Of a stretch of DNA of 64,000 nt, positions 43,215 to 51,230 are shown piece by piece. The notes below the pieces were generated by a model that searched no databases, was not told where the DNA came from, and saw only the letters and a program-made list of their open reading frames with translations. How positions within the stretch are numbered: position 1 is the stretch's first letter; each line of letters starts with the position of its first letter. Source of the stretch: Alkalibacillus silvisoli (lineage in GTDB: Bacteria > Bacillota > Bacilli > Bacillales > Alkalibacillaceae); the NCBI RefSeq assembly GCF_039521975.1, contig NZ_BAAACZ010000009.1, forward strand, positions 124,001-188,000, given 5' to 3'. The position numbers and the translations under genes are program-made.

Positions 43215-44504
43215 ATGTTCGTGGATCGTGTACAAGTATATATAAAAGCAGGTGACGGTGGTGATGGTTTAGTTGCTTTTCGCCGTGAGAAATATGAGCC
43301 GATGGGTGGTCCTGCTGGTGGTGATGGTGGCCACGGTGGTGATGTTGTTTTCGAAGTTGATGAAGGTTTAAATACTTTGATGGACTTCCGTTATCAACGG
43401 CACTTTAAAGCTTCTCGTGGTGAAAATGGTATGAGTAAGGGAAAGCACGGTAAAAATTCTGAAGCTTACATTATTCCAGTGCCTCCAGGAACAACTGTTA
43501 GAAATGTAGAAACAAAAGAAGTGATTGCTGATTTAATCGAGCATAAACAACAAGCTATTATAGCTAATGGTGGTCGTGGTGGCCATGGTAATATTCGTTT
43601 TGCAAATGCAAGAAATAGAGCGCCAGAATTAGCTGAAAAAGGTGCACCTGGTGAAGAGTTAGATGTAGAGTTAGAACTAAAAGTTTTAGCTGATGTTGGG
43701 TTAGTCGGTTTTCCAAGTGTAGGTAAATCAACTCTCTTATCAGTGATCAGCGCCGCCAAGCCTAAAATTGCTGATTATCATTTTACGACATTAGCCCCGA
43801 ACTTGGGTATGGTTAGAACAGAAGATGACAGAAGCTTTGTTATGGCTGATCTACCTGGGTTAATTCAAGGTGCGCATGAAGGTGTCGGTTTAGGTTATCA
43901 ATTCTTAAGGCATATTGAACGAACACGTGTTATCGTTCATGTCATCGATATGTCAGGGGTTGAAGGTCGAGATCCATTTGAAGATTATCAGGCCATTAAC
44001 CACGAACTTGAAGAGTATGATGTAAAGTTAATGGAAAGACCGCAAATCATTGTGGCTAATAAAATGGATATGCCAGATGCTAGGGCGCATTTAGAATTGT
44101 TTAAAGAACAACTGCAAGAAGACCTACCAATATTCTCAATTTCTGCTATTACTAAAACAGGTCTACGTGATTTGTTATTTGAGATTGCAAATACGTTAGA
44201 AGAAGTTCCAAAAGATACGTTTGAAACGACCGGACAAGAAGAAAGTGAAGAACGGGTTATTTATAAATATGAAGGTGATGATGACAGTTTTGATATTACA
44301 CGTGACCCTGATGGAGCTTATGTCTTATCGGGTCCTAAGATTGAGCGTCTGTTTAAGATGACTGATTTTAATCGTGATGAGTCAGTTAGACGTTTTGCAC
44401 GGCAAATGCGTCATATGGGAATCGATGATGCACTTCGTAAGCGTGGGGCAGAAGATGGTGATCTTGTTCGCTTATTGGATTTTGAATTTGAGTTTGTTGA
44501 GTAA
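43215..44504 (+). CDS. obgE: GTPase ObgE/CgtA
   Basis: An essential GTPase in ribosome maturation and stress response, needed for sporulation in B. subtilis. The 429-residue protein has the glycine-rich Obg fold (1-158, with GGPAGGDGGHGGDV), the G domain with G1 GFPSVGKS (from about 165), DLPGLIQGAHEGVGLG, NKMDMPDA, and the C-terminal OCT domain (about 350-429). ATG 43215 follows AGGTGAG. Confidence 0.97.
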   Translation: MFVDRVQVYIKAGDGGDGLVAFRREKYEPMGGPAGGDGGHGGDVVFEVDEGLNTLMDFRYQRHFKASRGENGMSKGKHGKNSEAYIIPVPPGTTVRNVETKEVIADLIEHKQQAIIANGGRGGHGNIRFANARNRAPELAEKGAPGEELDVELELKVLADVGLVGFPSVGKSTLLSVISAAKPKIADYHFTTLAPNLGMVRTEDDRSFVMADLPGLIQGAHEGVGLGYQFLRHIERTRVIVHVIDMSGVEGRDPFEDYQAINHELEEYDVKLMERPQIIVANKMDMPDARAHLELFKEQLQEDLPIFSISAITKTGLRDLLFEIANTLEEVPKDTFETTGQEESEERVIYKYEGDDDSFDITRDPDGAYVLSGPKIERLFKMTDFNRDESVRRFARQMRHMGIDDALRKRGAEDGDLVRLLDFEFEFVE

Positions 44505-44613
44505 CTCTCCTATACTGAATACTTAAAAATAAATATATTCCTGTCAACATTTACGTATTGGTGCATAATTTGTTAGTAGCGCCTAGGTACGAACAGAAAG
44601 GGGATTGTTGACA

Positions 44614-45231
44614 GTGAAAATTCATATTGTCAAAAAAGGAGAGTCAATGGCTTCAATCGCAAAGAAGTATGAGGTTTCAGAAGCTGAGTTGCATAACATG
44701 AACAAACAGCTTTCAGAACCTGAAAATGTGATGGAAGGTATGAAGCTAAAAGTACCAAAAGAAACATCATCAGATTTAAAAGAAATGAAAAAATATAATA
44801 CAACAGATGATCAAGTGGCGACTACCGTAAAGGATCATGTAGAAGTTACGGAAGAGGTAGATGAAACTGAGATAGAAGATATTCATGGTGAGGTTGAATA
44901 TAATCGTAATGATCGTTTTCCTTTACCTAATGATAACGAAAATCCAAAGCCTTTGCCTTATATTCGTGAAGATGAGTATTTCGATAAACAAATAGTTCCT
45001 TATAATGAAACTTCTTATGATGAATTAGTTGAAGCAACTAATTATAATTATACGCCTAATTCATTCGAAGACTCATGGTCACAAGTTACTTATGAGCCCA
45101 TTCAATATTTTGACCCATATGCAATTACAGAGCAAAACACTTACAACCGCTTGTATTATTCATCTTATCGTAATGGGTGTGGATGTAAAGCGGCACCAAT
45201 GAATTATGGTTATATGAATTATTATTATTAA
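44614..45231 (+). CDS. safA: Spore coat assembly protein SafA (short form)
   Basis: Inner-coat morphogenetic protein that binds SpoVID. The 205-residue product has an N-terminal LysM domain (1-47, MKIHIVKKGESMASIAKKYE), an acidic linker, and a Tyr/Asn-rich tail ending with two close Cys (GCGCKAAPMNYGYMNYYY). B. subtilis SafA is longer (387 residues), so this one lacks much of the C-terminal region. The start is GTG 44614, ten bases after AAGGGG; upstream TTG codons are too near that site. The identity rests on the LysM sequence and on gene order after obg. Confidence 0.85.
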   Translation: MKIHIVKKGESMASIAKKYEVSEAELHNMNKQLSEPENVMEGMKLKVPKETSSDLKEMKKYNTTDDQVATTVKDHVEVTEEVDETEIEDIHGEVEYNRNDRFPLPNDNENPKPLPYIREDEYFDKQIVPYNETSYDELVEATNYNYTPNSFEDSWSQVTYEPIQYFDPYAITEQNTYNRLYYSSYRNGCGCKAAPMNYGYMNYYY

Positions 45232-45237
45232 ACAAAT

Positions 45238-45276
45238 TAAGTCGTAAATGTACTCATTTGCGACTTAATTTTATTC
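45238..45276 (+). terminator. Terminator after safA
   Basis: AAGTCGTAAATG pairs with CATTTGCGACTT (one wobble), followed by AATTTTATTCTT. Confidence 0.8.
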
Positions 45277-45331
45277 TTCTTTCCTTTATGATAAAATAAG
45301 TATAAACTTTAGGGATTAAAGGAGCTTGTAG

Positions 45332-46090
45332 ATGGATCAACATATCAAGCAATTAACGCAGTGGTTAAAAGAGACAGTTAAAGAATCAAAAACAAATGGT
45401 TTAGTCGTCGGGTTAAGTGGCGGCATTGATTCAACAGTTGTAGCTTATTTAATTAAAAGGGCATTTAAAGACGATTCTTTAGGTGTCATAATGCCTTGTA
45501 AAAGTACTGAGGCTGATGCAGAAGATGCCGAGTTGGTCGTTGAAGGGTCTGGTATTAACCACTTAACAATTAACTTAACTGACCAACATGATGCTTTATT
45601 TAATAATATCAAACAACAAATAGAAAAAAACGGTGAATGGAACGAGGACAAGCAGCAATTAGCAGACGCTAATTTACGTGCTCGCTTAAGGATGAGTACT
45701 TTATATACGATTGCAACGAATTACAATTATTTAGTCGTAGGAACTGATAATCAAGCTGAATGGTATACAGGCTACTTCACAAAATATGGTGATGGTGGCG
45801 TTGATTTAGCCCCATTATTACACTATACCAAGTCAGAAGTTCGTGAATTAGCAAGAACATTAGGTGTTCCAGAACAAATTATTAAGAAAGCTCCGAGTGC
45901 TGGATTATGGCATGGTCAAACCGATGAAGAAGAAATGGGTGTATCGTATAATTCAATTGATGCTTTTTTAAATGGTGAAACAGTAAGTGATGAGGATGCA
46001 GAAATTATTGAAAGTATGCATCAAAGAACAGCACATAAACGTGCTTTACCGAAATCGCCACCTGATTTCCATCATTTCACACTTGAATAG
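45332..46090 (+). CDS. nadE: NH3-dependent NAD+ synthetase
   Basis: Amidates nicotinate adenine dinucleotide to NAD+ using ammonia and ATP. The 252-residue protein has the N-type ATP pyrophosphatase P-loop SGGIDS (29-34), NLRARLRMSTLYTIA (about 112-126), and GTDNQAEWYTGYFTKYGDGGVDLAPL (split: about 137-162), and no glutaminase domain. The start is ATG 45332 after AAAGGAG. In the equivalent B. subtilis region NAD genes (nifS-nadBCA) lie nearby, but nadE itself is elsewhere. Confidence 0.93.
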   Translation: MDQHIKQLTQWLKETVKESKTNGLVVGLSGGIDSTVVAYLIKRAFKDDSLGVIMPCKSTEADAEDAELVVEGSGINHLTINLTDQHDALFNNIKQQIEKNGEWNEDKQQLADANLRARLRMSTLYTIATNYNYLVVGTDNQAEWYTGYFTKYGDGGVDLAPLLHYTKSEVRELARTLGVPEQIIKKAPSAGLWHGQTDEEEMGVSYNSIDAFLNGETVSDEDAEIIESMHQRTAHKRALPKSPPDFHHFTLE

Positions 46091-46101
46091 ATGCATGAAC
46101 T

Positions 46102-46140
46102 AACACCTCTCATTTCAAACTAATGAAACGGAGGTGTTTT
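46102..46140 (+). terminator. Terminator after nadE, overlapping the next ribosome-binding site
   Basis: AACACCTC pairs with GAGGTGTT, with an inner TTTCA/TGAAA stem, followed by TTCC. The right arm contains the GGAGGTG Shine-Dalgarno of the lipoprotein gene. Confidence 0.75.
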
Positions 46141-46142
46141 CC

Positions 46143-46652
46143 ATGTTCAAACAGCTAACCTTAATGGCTACATTGGTCTTTATATTATCAGCTTGTACGT
46201 ATGTTAACCCAAGCAAGGTCGACTCAGATCAAGACAGTGTAACTAATAGTCAACAATCTACACAAATGCAACAAGATCAGAAGTTGACAGATGAAGAGCA
46301 GATCCGGTTAAATATGTATGAGAACCCATATGAATACTTTAAAAGAAGAGATGTTGATGATACCCTAGATAATTCAGACTCTCGTCCACATGTTTCAGAA
46401 GAAGCTTCAGACAGAATTGAACAGGAACGACAGTTATATTATCGCATTATGCAATTAGATGAGATTCGTCAAGCTGGTATTTCTTATCAAGATGATCATA
46501 TTTATGTAGCCGTTAATTTAAAAACAAGAACATCAGAACCAGAAGCGATTGAGAGTGTGACTGAAGTTGTTGAGAATGTTACAGGTAGAACAGACGTCAC
46601 AGTATATGTCGATCGTGAGTTTCACAATAGAATTGAAGACCGAAAATATTAA
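46143..46652 (+). CDS. YhcN/YlaJ-family sporulation lipoprotein (CoxA-like)
   Basis: A 169-residue lipoprotein. The signal peptide ends in the lipobox LSAC (Cys19), followed by a Gln/Ser/Asp-rich spacer and a C-terminal YhcN/YlaJ domain (about 95-169, containing VAVNLKTRTSEPEAIESVTE and VENVTGRTDVTVYVDREF). In B. subtilis the cortex-associated CoxA, of this family, is encoded next to safA, which fits the position. The start is ATG 46143, six bases after GGAGGTG. That site is buried in the nadE terminator stem. Confidence 0.82.
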   Translation: MFKQLTLMATLVFILSACTYVNPSKVDSDQDSVTNSQQSTQMQQDQKLTDEEQIRLNMYENPYEYFKRRDVDDTLDNSDSRPHVSEEASDRIEQERQLYYRIMQLDEIRQAGISYQDDHIYVAVNLKTRTSEPEAIESVTEVVENVTGRTDVTVYVDREFHNRIEDRKY

Positions 46653-46660
46653 ATAAAACG

Positions 46661-46691
46661 TTGAACAGGAGCATGTCAAACTCCTGTTCAA
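46661..46691. terminator. Hairpin after the lipoprotein gene
   Basis: TTGAACAGGAG and CTCCTGTTCAA form a perfect 11-bp stem with a nine-base loop. There is no T-run, so termination is uncertain. Confidence 0.5.
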
Positions 46692-46715
46692 ATACATAAA
46701 CTGGGGGATTGTCTA

Positions 46716-47474
46716 ATGAAATTTGCAATTGTAACTGGTGCATCTAGAGGTTTGGGAGAAGAAGTCGCAAAAAATTTATTATCTAATGAGCACCACGTCA
46801 TTACCGTCTCACGTAAACGAAAGACAAACGATTTTAAAAATTATGCTAATGACAACCGCAAATCCTACTTTCATTTCTCTTGTGACTTAAGTGATTTGGA
46901 GTCATTAAGTGACACGGCTCATGAAATTGTTAAAGTATTACAAAAGCATCCTGTAGAGGAACTTTTAATTGTAAATAATGCCGGCATGGTAACACCTATA
47001 GGAACGGTTGGTCACTTGGAAAATCATGAAATCGCAAGGCATGTATCATTAAATTTAACAGCACCCATGTTACTCGTTAATACAATGAAGGCAAATAGTG
47101 GAGCTGAGCGTTTAACGGTGATTAATGTGACATCTGGCGCAGCTGAAAAAGCGATCTATGGATGGAATGTTTATAGCTCGACAAAGTCAGCTGTTAACAA
47201 ATATACTGAAACGGCTGCTTTAGAAGCCCAAGAATTAGGATCAAGAGACATTCATGTTGCTTTTAGCCCAGGTGTGATGGATACAGATATGCAAGGTGAG
47301 ATTAGAGAAGCTGATGCAAAAGACTTTAAAGATGTTGTTTCCTTTAAACAATTAAAAGATGAAGGTCAACTAAGAAGCCCTAAGGAAGTCGCTGATTTAT
47401 TACAATCATTAGTGAAGAGCCAAGATTCTTTAGAAAACGGTAAAATCTATAAAGTATATGACTTAATCAAGTAA
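46716..47474 (+). CDS. Short-chain dehydrogenase/reductase (benzil reductase-like)
   Basis: A 252-residue NADP(H)-dependent classical SDR. It has the nucleotide motif TGASRGLG (7-14), NNAGMVTPIG (about 88-97), and the catalytic YSSTK (Tyr153, Lys157). It resembles the sepiapterin reductase/(S)-benzoin-forming benzil reductase (YueD) group of Bacillus; the natural substrate is unknown. It sits between the lipoprotein gene and yebC, a place that varies between species, so it is probably accessory. ATG 46716 follows GGGGGATT. Confidence 0.85.
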   Translation: MKFAIVTGASRGLGEEVAKNLLSNEHHVITVSRKRKTNDFKNYANDNRKSYFHFSCDLSDLESLSDTAHEIVKVLQKHPVEELLIVNNAGMVTPIGTVGHLENHEIARHVSLNLTAPMLLVNTMKANSGAERLTVINVTSGAAEKAIYGWNVYSSTKSAVNKYTETAALEAQELGSRDIHVAFSPGVMDTDMQGEIREADAKDFKDVVSFKQLKDEGQLRSPKEVADLLQSLVKSQDSLENGKIYKVYDLIK

Positions 47475-47495
47475 GCTAAAAGGGAGGGGGATAAC

Positions 47496-48215
47496 ATGGC
47501 GGGTCATTCTAAATGGCACAATATTAGACATAAAAAGAACGCTAAGGATGCTAAACGTGGAAAGTTATTTATGAAATTAGCTAAAGAAATATATGTAGCA
47601 GCAAGGCAAGGTGGCGCGGACTTAGAGACGAATGCTTCATTAAGGCTAGCTATTGATAAAGCAAAATCAAATAATATGCCAAATGATAATATTGATCGTG
47701 CCATTAATAAAGCTACAGGTAATTTAGATGGCGAGAATTATGAAGAATTTACTTATGAAGGTTATGGACCTGGTGGCGTAGCTGTTATGGTTGATGTACT
47801 AACTGATAATAAAAACCGTACAGCAGCAGAGATTCGTCATGCTTTTAGTAAAAATAACGGTAATTTAGGGGAAAATGGTTGTGTCTCATTTATGTTCCAA
47901 CGTAAAGGTTATATTGTAATTGAGCAATCTAATATTGATTCTGATGAGGAAGAGTTTATGTTAGAAGCAATTGAATCAGGCTGTGAAGAGATTGAGTCAA
48001 ATGAAGACGTTTTTGAACTATTTACTGAGCCTGAAGGTTTTGAGGCAGTAAGAAATACTTTAAAAGAGCAATACCAGTTGGAAGCTAGTGAATTAACAAT
48101 GGTGGCTGATAATTATACACCTATAGACGAAGGCCACAAAGAAAATATGGAACAGCTAATTGATATGTTAGAAGACCTTGATGATGTTCAAGAAGTTCAC
48201 CATAACATGCAATAA
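47496..48215 (+). CDS. yebC: YebC/PmpR-family regulatory or translation-associated protein
   Basis: A 239-residue TACO1/YebC protein (YrbC in B. subtilis). It begins MAGHSKWHNIRHKKNAKDA, has the acidic middle RKGYIVIEQSNIDSDEEEFM and ends in the usual C-terminal domain. The family has been described as a transcriptional regulator and, more recently, as a factor relieving ribosome stalling. It lies upstream of ruvAB, as in many bacteria. A terminator follows. Confidence 0.95.
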   Translation: MAGHSKWHNIRHKKNAKDAKRGKLFMKLAKEIYVAARQGGADLETNASLRLAIDKAKSNNMPNDNIDRAINKATGNLDGENYEEFTYEGYGPGGVAVMVDVLTDNKNRTAAEIRHAFSKNNGNLGENGCVSFMFQRKGYIVIEQSNIDSDEEEFMLEAIESGCEEIESNEDVFELFTEPEGFEAVRNTLKEQYQLEASELTMVADNYTPIDEGHKENMEQLIDMLEDLDDVQEVHHNMQ

Positions 48216-48230
48216 GTATGTGACTGACCC

Positions 48231-48262
48231 AAACCCTCCTCAGAAAATGAGGGGGTTTTTCA
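48231..48262 (+). terminator. Terminator after yebC
   Basis: AACCCTCCTCA pairs with TGAGGGGGTT with one bulge, followed by TTTTCAATTT. Confidence 0.8.
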
Positions 48263-48319
48263 ATTTGACTTCTATAAATTAAGGACGATTTGTAAAAGAC
48301 ATGTTAAACTATTTAAAGA

Positions 48320-48331
48320 GAACGTTTGTTC
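48320..48331. promoter_or_regulatory. Candidate LexA (SOS) box of ruvAB
   Basis: GAACGTTTGTTC has the perfect GAAC-N4-GTTC core of the Bacillus LexA operator, though flanked by A rather than C and G. It lies 21 bases ahead of the ruvA start. ruvAB is an SOS operon in B. subtilis. Confidence 0.6.
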
Positions 48332-48351
48332 ATACAATTAGGGGGAGCAAT

Positions 48352-48960
48352 ATGTACGCATATATAGAAGGTGAACTTAAATTAGTAAACGAAGATTTTA
48401 TAGTTATTGATGTTTCAGGGATAGGATATGAAATATGGTGTCCCAACCCATTAAGGTTCCAATCTAAATTAAATCAAGAGTTAAAGGTATTTACATATTT
48501 CTATGTCAGAGAAGATATACAAATGTTATATGGTTTTAAGCATAACGAGGAAAAAGATCTATTTAAAAAATTATTAAACGTTTCTGGAATTGGTCCTAAA
48601 AACGCTTTAAGCATTGTGAGTCAGACTGCAGTACAAGATTTCGCTTTAGCAATTGAACAAGAAAATGACGCTTATTTAACAAAGTTCCCAGGAGTAGGGA
48701 AGAAAACTGCACGTCAGATGATTTTAGACTTAAAAGGTAAAGTCGATCAGTGGATGCAAGTTCAAACAGATGACGTCTTTACAATTGAACATGAAGTAAC
48801 AGCGAATGACCATCATATATATGATGAAGCGGTTGAGGCTTTATTGGCTTTAGGTTATACGAAACGAGAAATCGATAAAATTGGACCAAAACTGAAAGCA
48901 CAACCATCAACTTCAACCGATGACCTTGTTAAACATGGTCTTCAACTATTAATGCGTTAA
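48352..48960 (+). CDS. ruvA: Holliday junction branch-migration protein RuvA
   Basis: Tetrameric DNA-binding subunit of RuvAB. In 202 residues there is an N-terminal OB fold (MYAYIEGELKLV onward), two helix-hairpin-helix motifs (LLNVSGIGPKNALSIV about 69-84, and KFPGVGKKTARQMILDLKGK about 104-123) and the C-terminal RuvB-contacting domain. The start is ATG 48352 after GGGGGAG; an in-frame ATG at 48301 lies upstream of the candidate LexA box. ruvB follows after 12 bases. Confidence 0.96.
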   Translation: MYAYIEGELKLVNEDFIVIDVSGIGYEIWCPNPLRFQSKLNQELKVFTYFYVREDIQMLYGFKHNEEKDLFKKLLNVSGIGPKNALSIVSQTAVQDFALAIEQENDAYLTKFPGVGKKTARQMILDLKGKVDQWMQVQTDDVFTIEHEVTANDHHIYDEAVEALLALGYTKREIDKIGPKLKAQPSTSTDDLVKHGLQLLMR

Positions 48961-48972
48961 GGGTGATCTTAA

Positions 48973-49974
48973 ATGGAAGAACGTATGGTTTCAAGTGAGG
49001 AACAATGGGAAGACTCTAAAGTAGAGCAAAGTTTACGTCCATCAAATTTAGCTCAATATATTGGCCAAGAAAAGACAAAAGAAAATTTAAAAGTTTTTAT
49101 AGAAGCTGCGAAAATGCGTGAAGAGCCATTAGACCATGTGTTACTATATGGCCCCCCAGGATTAGGTAAAACGACTTTGGCTTCTATTATTGCTGAAGAA
49201 ATGGGGGTTCAATTTCGAACAACTTCAGGGCCAGCTATTGAACGAGCAGGTGATTTAGCTGCAATTCTTTCTTCCTTAGAAGCAGGTGATGTTTTATTTA
49301 TTGATGAAATTCACAGGCTTCCCCGTTCAGTAGAGGAAATTTTATATCCTGCAATGGAAGACTTCGTATTAGATATAGTGATTGGTCAAGGAGATGCAGC
49401 CCGCTCAGTAAGGCTTGATTTGCCTCCATTCACGTTAGTTGGGGCTACAACACGTGCGGGGTTATTATCAGCTCCATTAAGAGACCGCTTTGGTGTATTA
49501 AGTCGATTAGAATTTTATAATGAAGATGACCTCTGTTCTATTATTGAAAGGACTGCTTCGGTATTTGATTTTGAAATTGAAGATGAAGCAGCATCTGAAA
49601 TTGCATCTAGGTCAAGAGGAACACCTCGAATTGCTAACCGGTTATTAAAACGAGTACGAGATCTTTCGCAGGTTAATCATGAGACGGTAATTACAATCGA
49701 GAGTGCTAAGAAAGCCCTAAATATGTTACAAGTAGACGCGTCTGGTTTGGATCATATTGATCATAAGTATCTTATTAGTATTATTGATCAGTTTAAAGGT
49801 GGGCCAGTGGGGCTTGATACATTATCAGCAACGATTGGAGAAGAATCGCAAACAATTGAAGATGTCTACGAGCCGTTTTTATTACAGCAAGGATTTGTAC
49901 AACGAACACCCAGAGGGCGAGTGGCAACACATAAAGCGTATGAACATTTCAATCGGGAGGTTCATGAAACTTGA
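48973..49974 (+). CDS. ruvB: Holliday junction helicase RuvB
   Basis: AAA+ motor that drives branch migration with RuvA. The 333-residue protein has Walker A GPPGLGKT (60-67), Walker B LFIDEIHRL (about 107-115), sensor GATTRAGLLSAPLRDRF (about 156-172) and the C-terminal winged helix (about 255-333, RTPRGRVATHKAYEH). Its last four bases overlap the next gene. Confidence 0.97.
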   Translation: MEERMVSSEEQWEDSKVEQSLRPSNLAQYIGQEKTKENLKVFIEAAKMREEPLDHVLLYGPPGLGKTTLASIIAEEMGVQFRTTSGPAIERAGDLAAILSSLEAGDVLFIDEIHRLPRSVEEILYPAMEDFVLDIVIGQGDAARSVRLDLPPFTLVGATTRAGLLSAPLRDRFGVLSRLEFYNEDDLCSIIERTASVFDFEIEDEAASEIASRSRGTPRIANRLLKRVRDLSQVNHETVITIESAKKALNMLQVDASGLDHIDHKYLISIIDQFKGGPVGLDTLSATIGEESQTIEDVYEPFLLQQGFVQRTPRGRVATHKAYEHFNREVHET

Positions 49975-50171
49975 CTGGAATAGGAAAGTTATTTATTTTA
50001 TTAGGGGTACTTTTTATTATAATTGGCATCATTTGGAGTCTGATTGGAAGATTACCTGGTGATATAACGTTTAAAACAGGTAATACGACGATTTATTTTC
50101 CAATCGTAACCTCAATTGTAGTTAGTATTATACTAAGTGTCCTATTCATGTTATTTGGTAGGTTTAAATAG
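49971..50171 (+). CDS. Small DUF2905-family membrane protein
   Basis: A 66-residue protein with two membrane helices (about 5-25 and 44-63) joined by the conserved loop GRLPGDITFKTGNTTIYFPI, the mark of the DUF2905 family. Function is unknown. The start is TTG 49971, nine bases after GGGAGGT, and its first bases overlap the ruvB stop (TTGA), so it is translationally coupled to ruvB. The same neighbourhood with ruvB is common in Bacillaceae. Confidence 0.85.
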   Translation: MTGIGKLFILLGVLFIIIGIIWSLIGRLPGDITFKTGNTTIYFPIVTSIVVSIILSVLFMLFGRFK

Positions 50172-50188
50172 AGGGAAGTGTCACAACA

Positions 50189-51214
50189 ATGAGAGTAGAA
50201 GACTTTGACTTTGAGTTACCAGAAGAGTTAATTGCTCAAACACCATTAAAGGAAAGAGCTTCTTCTAAAATGATGGTGATTGACCGTGAGAGGCAATCTG
50301 TTTCTCATGAGGCATTTGCTAATGTAATTGATTATTTAAATCCTGGTGATTGTATAGTTTTAAATAATACTAAAGTATTGCCAGCTAGACTATTAGGTGT
50401 AAAGGAAGAAACAGGTGCTAAAATAGAACTGTTATTGTTACATCAAGTAGAAGAAGATCGCTATGAAGTATTAGCTAAGCCCGCAAAGAAATTCAAGGTA
50501 GGTTCAACTGTAACCTTTGGTGAAGGTTTATTACGGGCTACTTGTGTCGAAGCTTTAGACCAAGGTGGTAAAATTGTGGAATTTAGCTATGATGGGATTT
50601 TCCTAGAAGTATTAAATGAATTAGGTGAAATGCCTCTGCCGCCTTATATTAAAGAACAATTAGATGATAGGGACCGTTATCAAACTGTATATGCAAAAGA
50701 AGCAGGATCAGCCGCTGCTCCAACAGCAGGGCTACATTTTACTGAAGATCTATTGAAACAAATTAAGTCTAAAGGAGTAGAGATTGGTTTTCTGACTTTG
50801 CATGTTGGTTTAGGGACGTTTAGACCAGTTCAAGTTGACCAATTAGAAGAACATGATATGCATGCGGAACATTATCATTTATCAGAGGAAACGGCTGAAC
50901 TTCTAACTCAAACGCGTCAACAAGGTGGTAGAATCATCGCAGTAGGCACAACATCGATTAGAACATTGGAAACGGTTATGCGGGATTATGGTGAGTTTCA
51001 TCCGACTTCTGGGTGGACAGATATATTTATATATCCCCCTTATCAATTTAGGGCAGTTGACGGTTTAATTACGAATTTCCATTTACCGAAATCAACATTA
51101 ATCATGCTTGTCAGTGCTTTTGCAACCCAAAATTTAATAATGTCAGCTTATCAACAAGCAATAGAACAGCGTTATCGCTTTTTTAGTTTTGGCGATGCGA
51201 TGTTAATACTATAA
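50189..51214 (+). CDS. queA: S-adenosylmethionine:tRNA ribosyltransferase-isomerase
   Basis: Transfers ribose from SAM to preQ1-tRNA, forming epoxyqueuosine. The 341-residue protein shows FDFELPEELIAQTPL (about 5-19), the DCIVLNNTKVLPARL segment, AAPTAGLHFT (about 177-186) and TTSIRTLE, all typical of QueA. ATG 50189 follows GAGGGAAG. tgt follows after 16 bases, giving a queuosine modification pair as in B. subtilis. Confidence 0.97.
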   Translation: MRVEDFDFELPEELIAQTPLKERASSKMMVIDRERQSVSHEAFANVIDYLNPGDCIVLNNTKVLPARLLGVKEETGAKIELLLLHQVEEDRYEVLAKPAKKFKVGSTVTFGEGLLRATCVEALDQGGKIVEFSYDGIFLEVLNELGEMPLPPYIKEQLDDRDRYQTVYAKEAGSAAAPTAGLHFTEDLLKQIKSKGVEIGFLTLHVGLGTFRPVQVDQLEEHDMHAEHYHLSEETAELLTQTRQQGGRIIAVGTTSIRTLETVMRDYGEFHPTSGWTDIFIYPPYQFRAVDGLITNFHLPKSTLIMLVSAFATQNLIMSAYQQAIEQRYRFFSFGDAMLIL

Positions 51215-51230
51215 AAGTAGGAGAATTGTT

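Noticed and set aside
49757..50062. A 101-codon frame across the ruvB end
   Set aside because: It overlaps ruvB and the DUF2905 gene out of frame; both of those are supported by family signatures.
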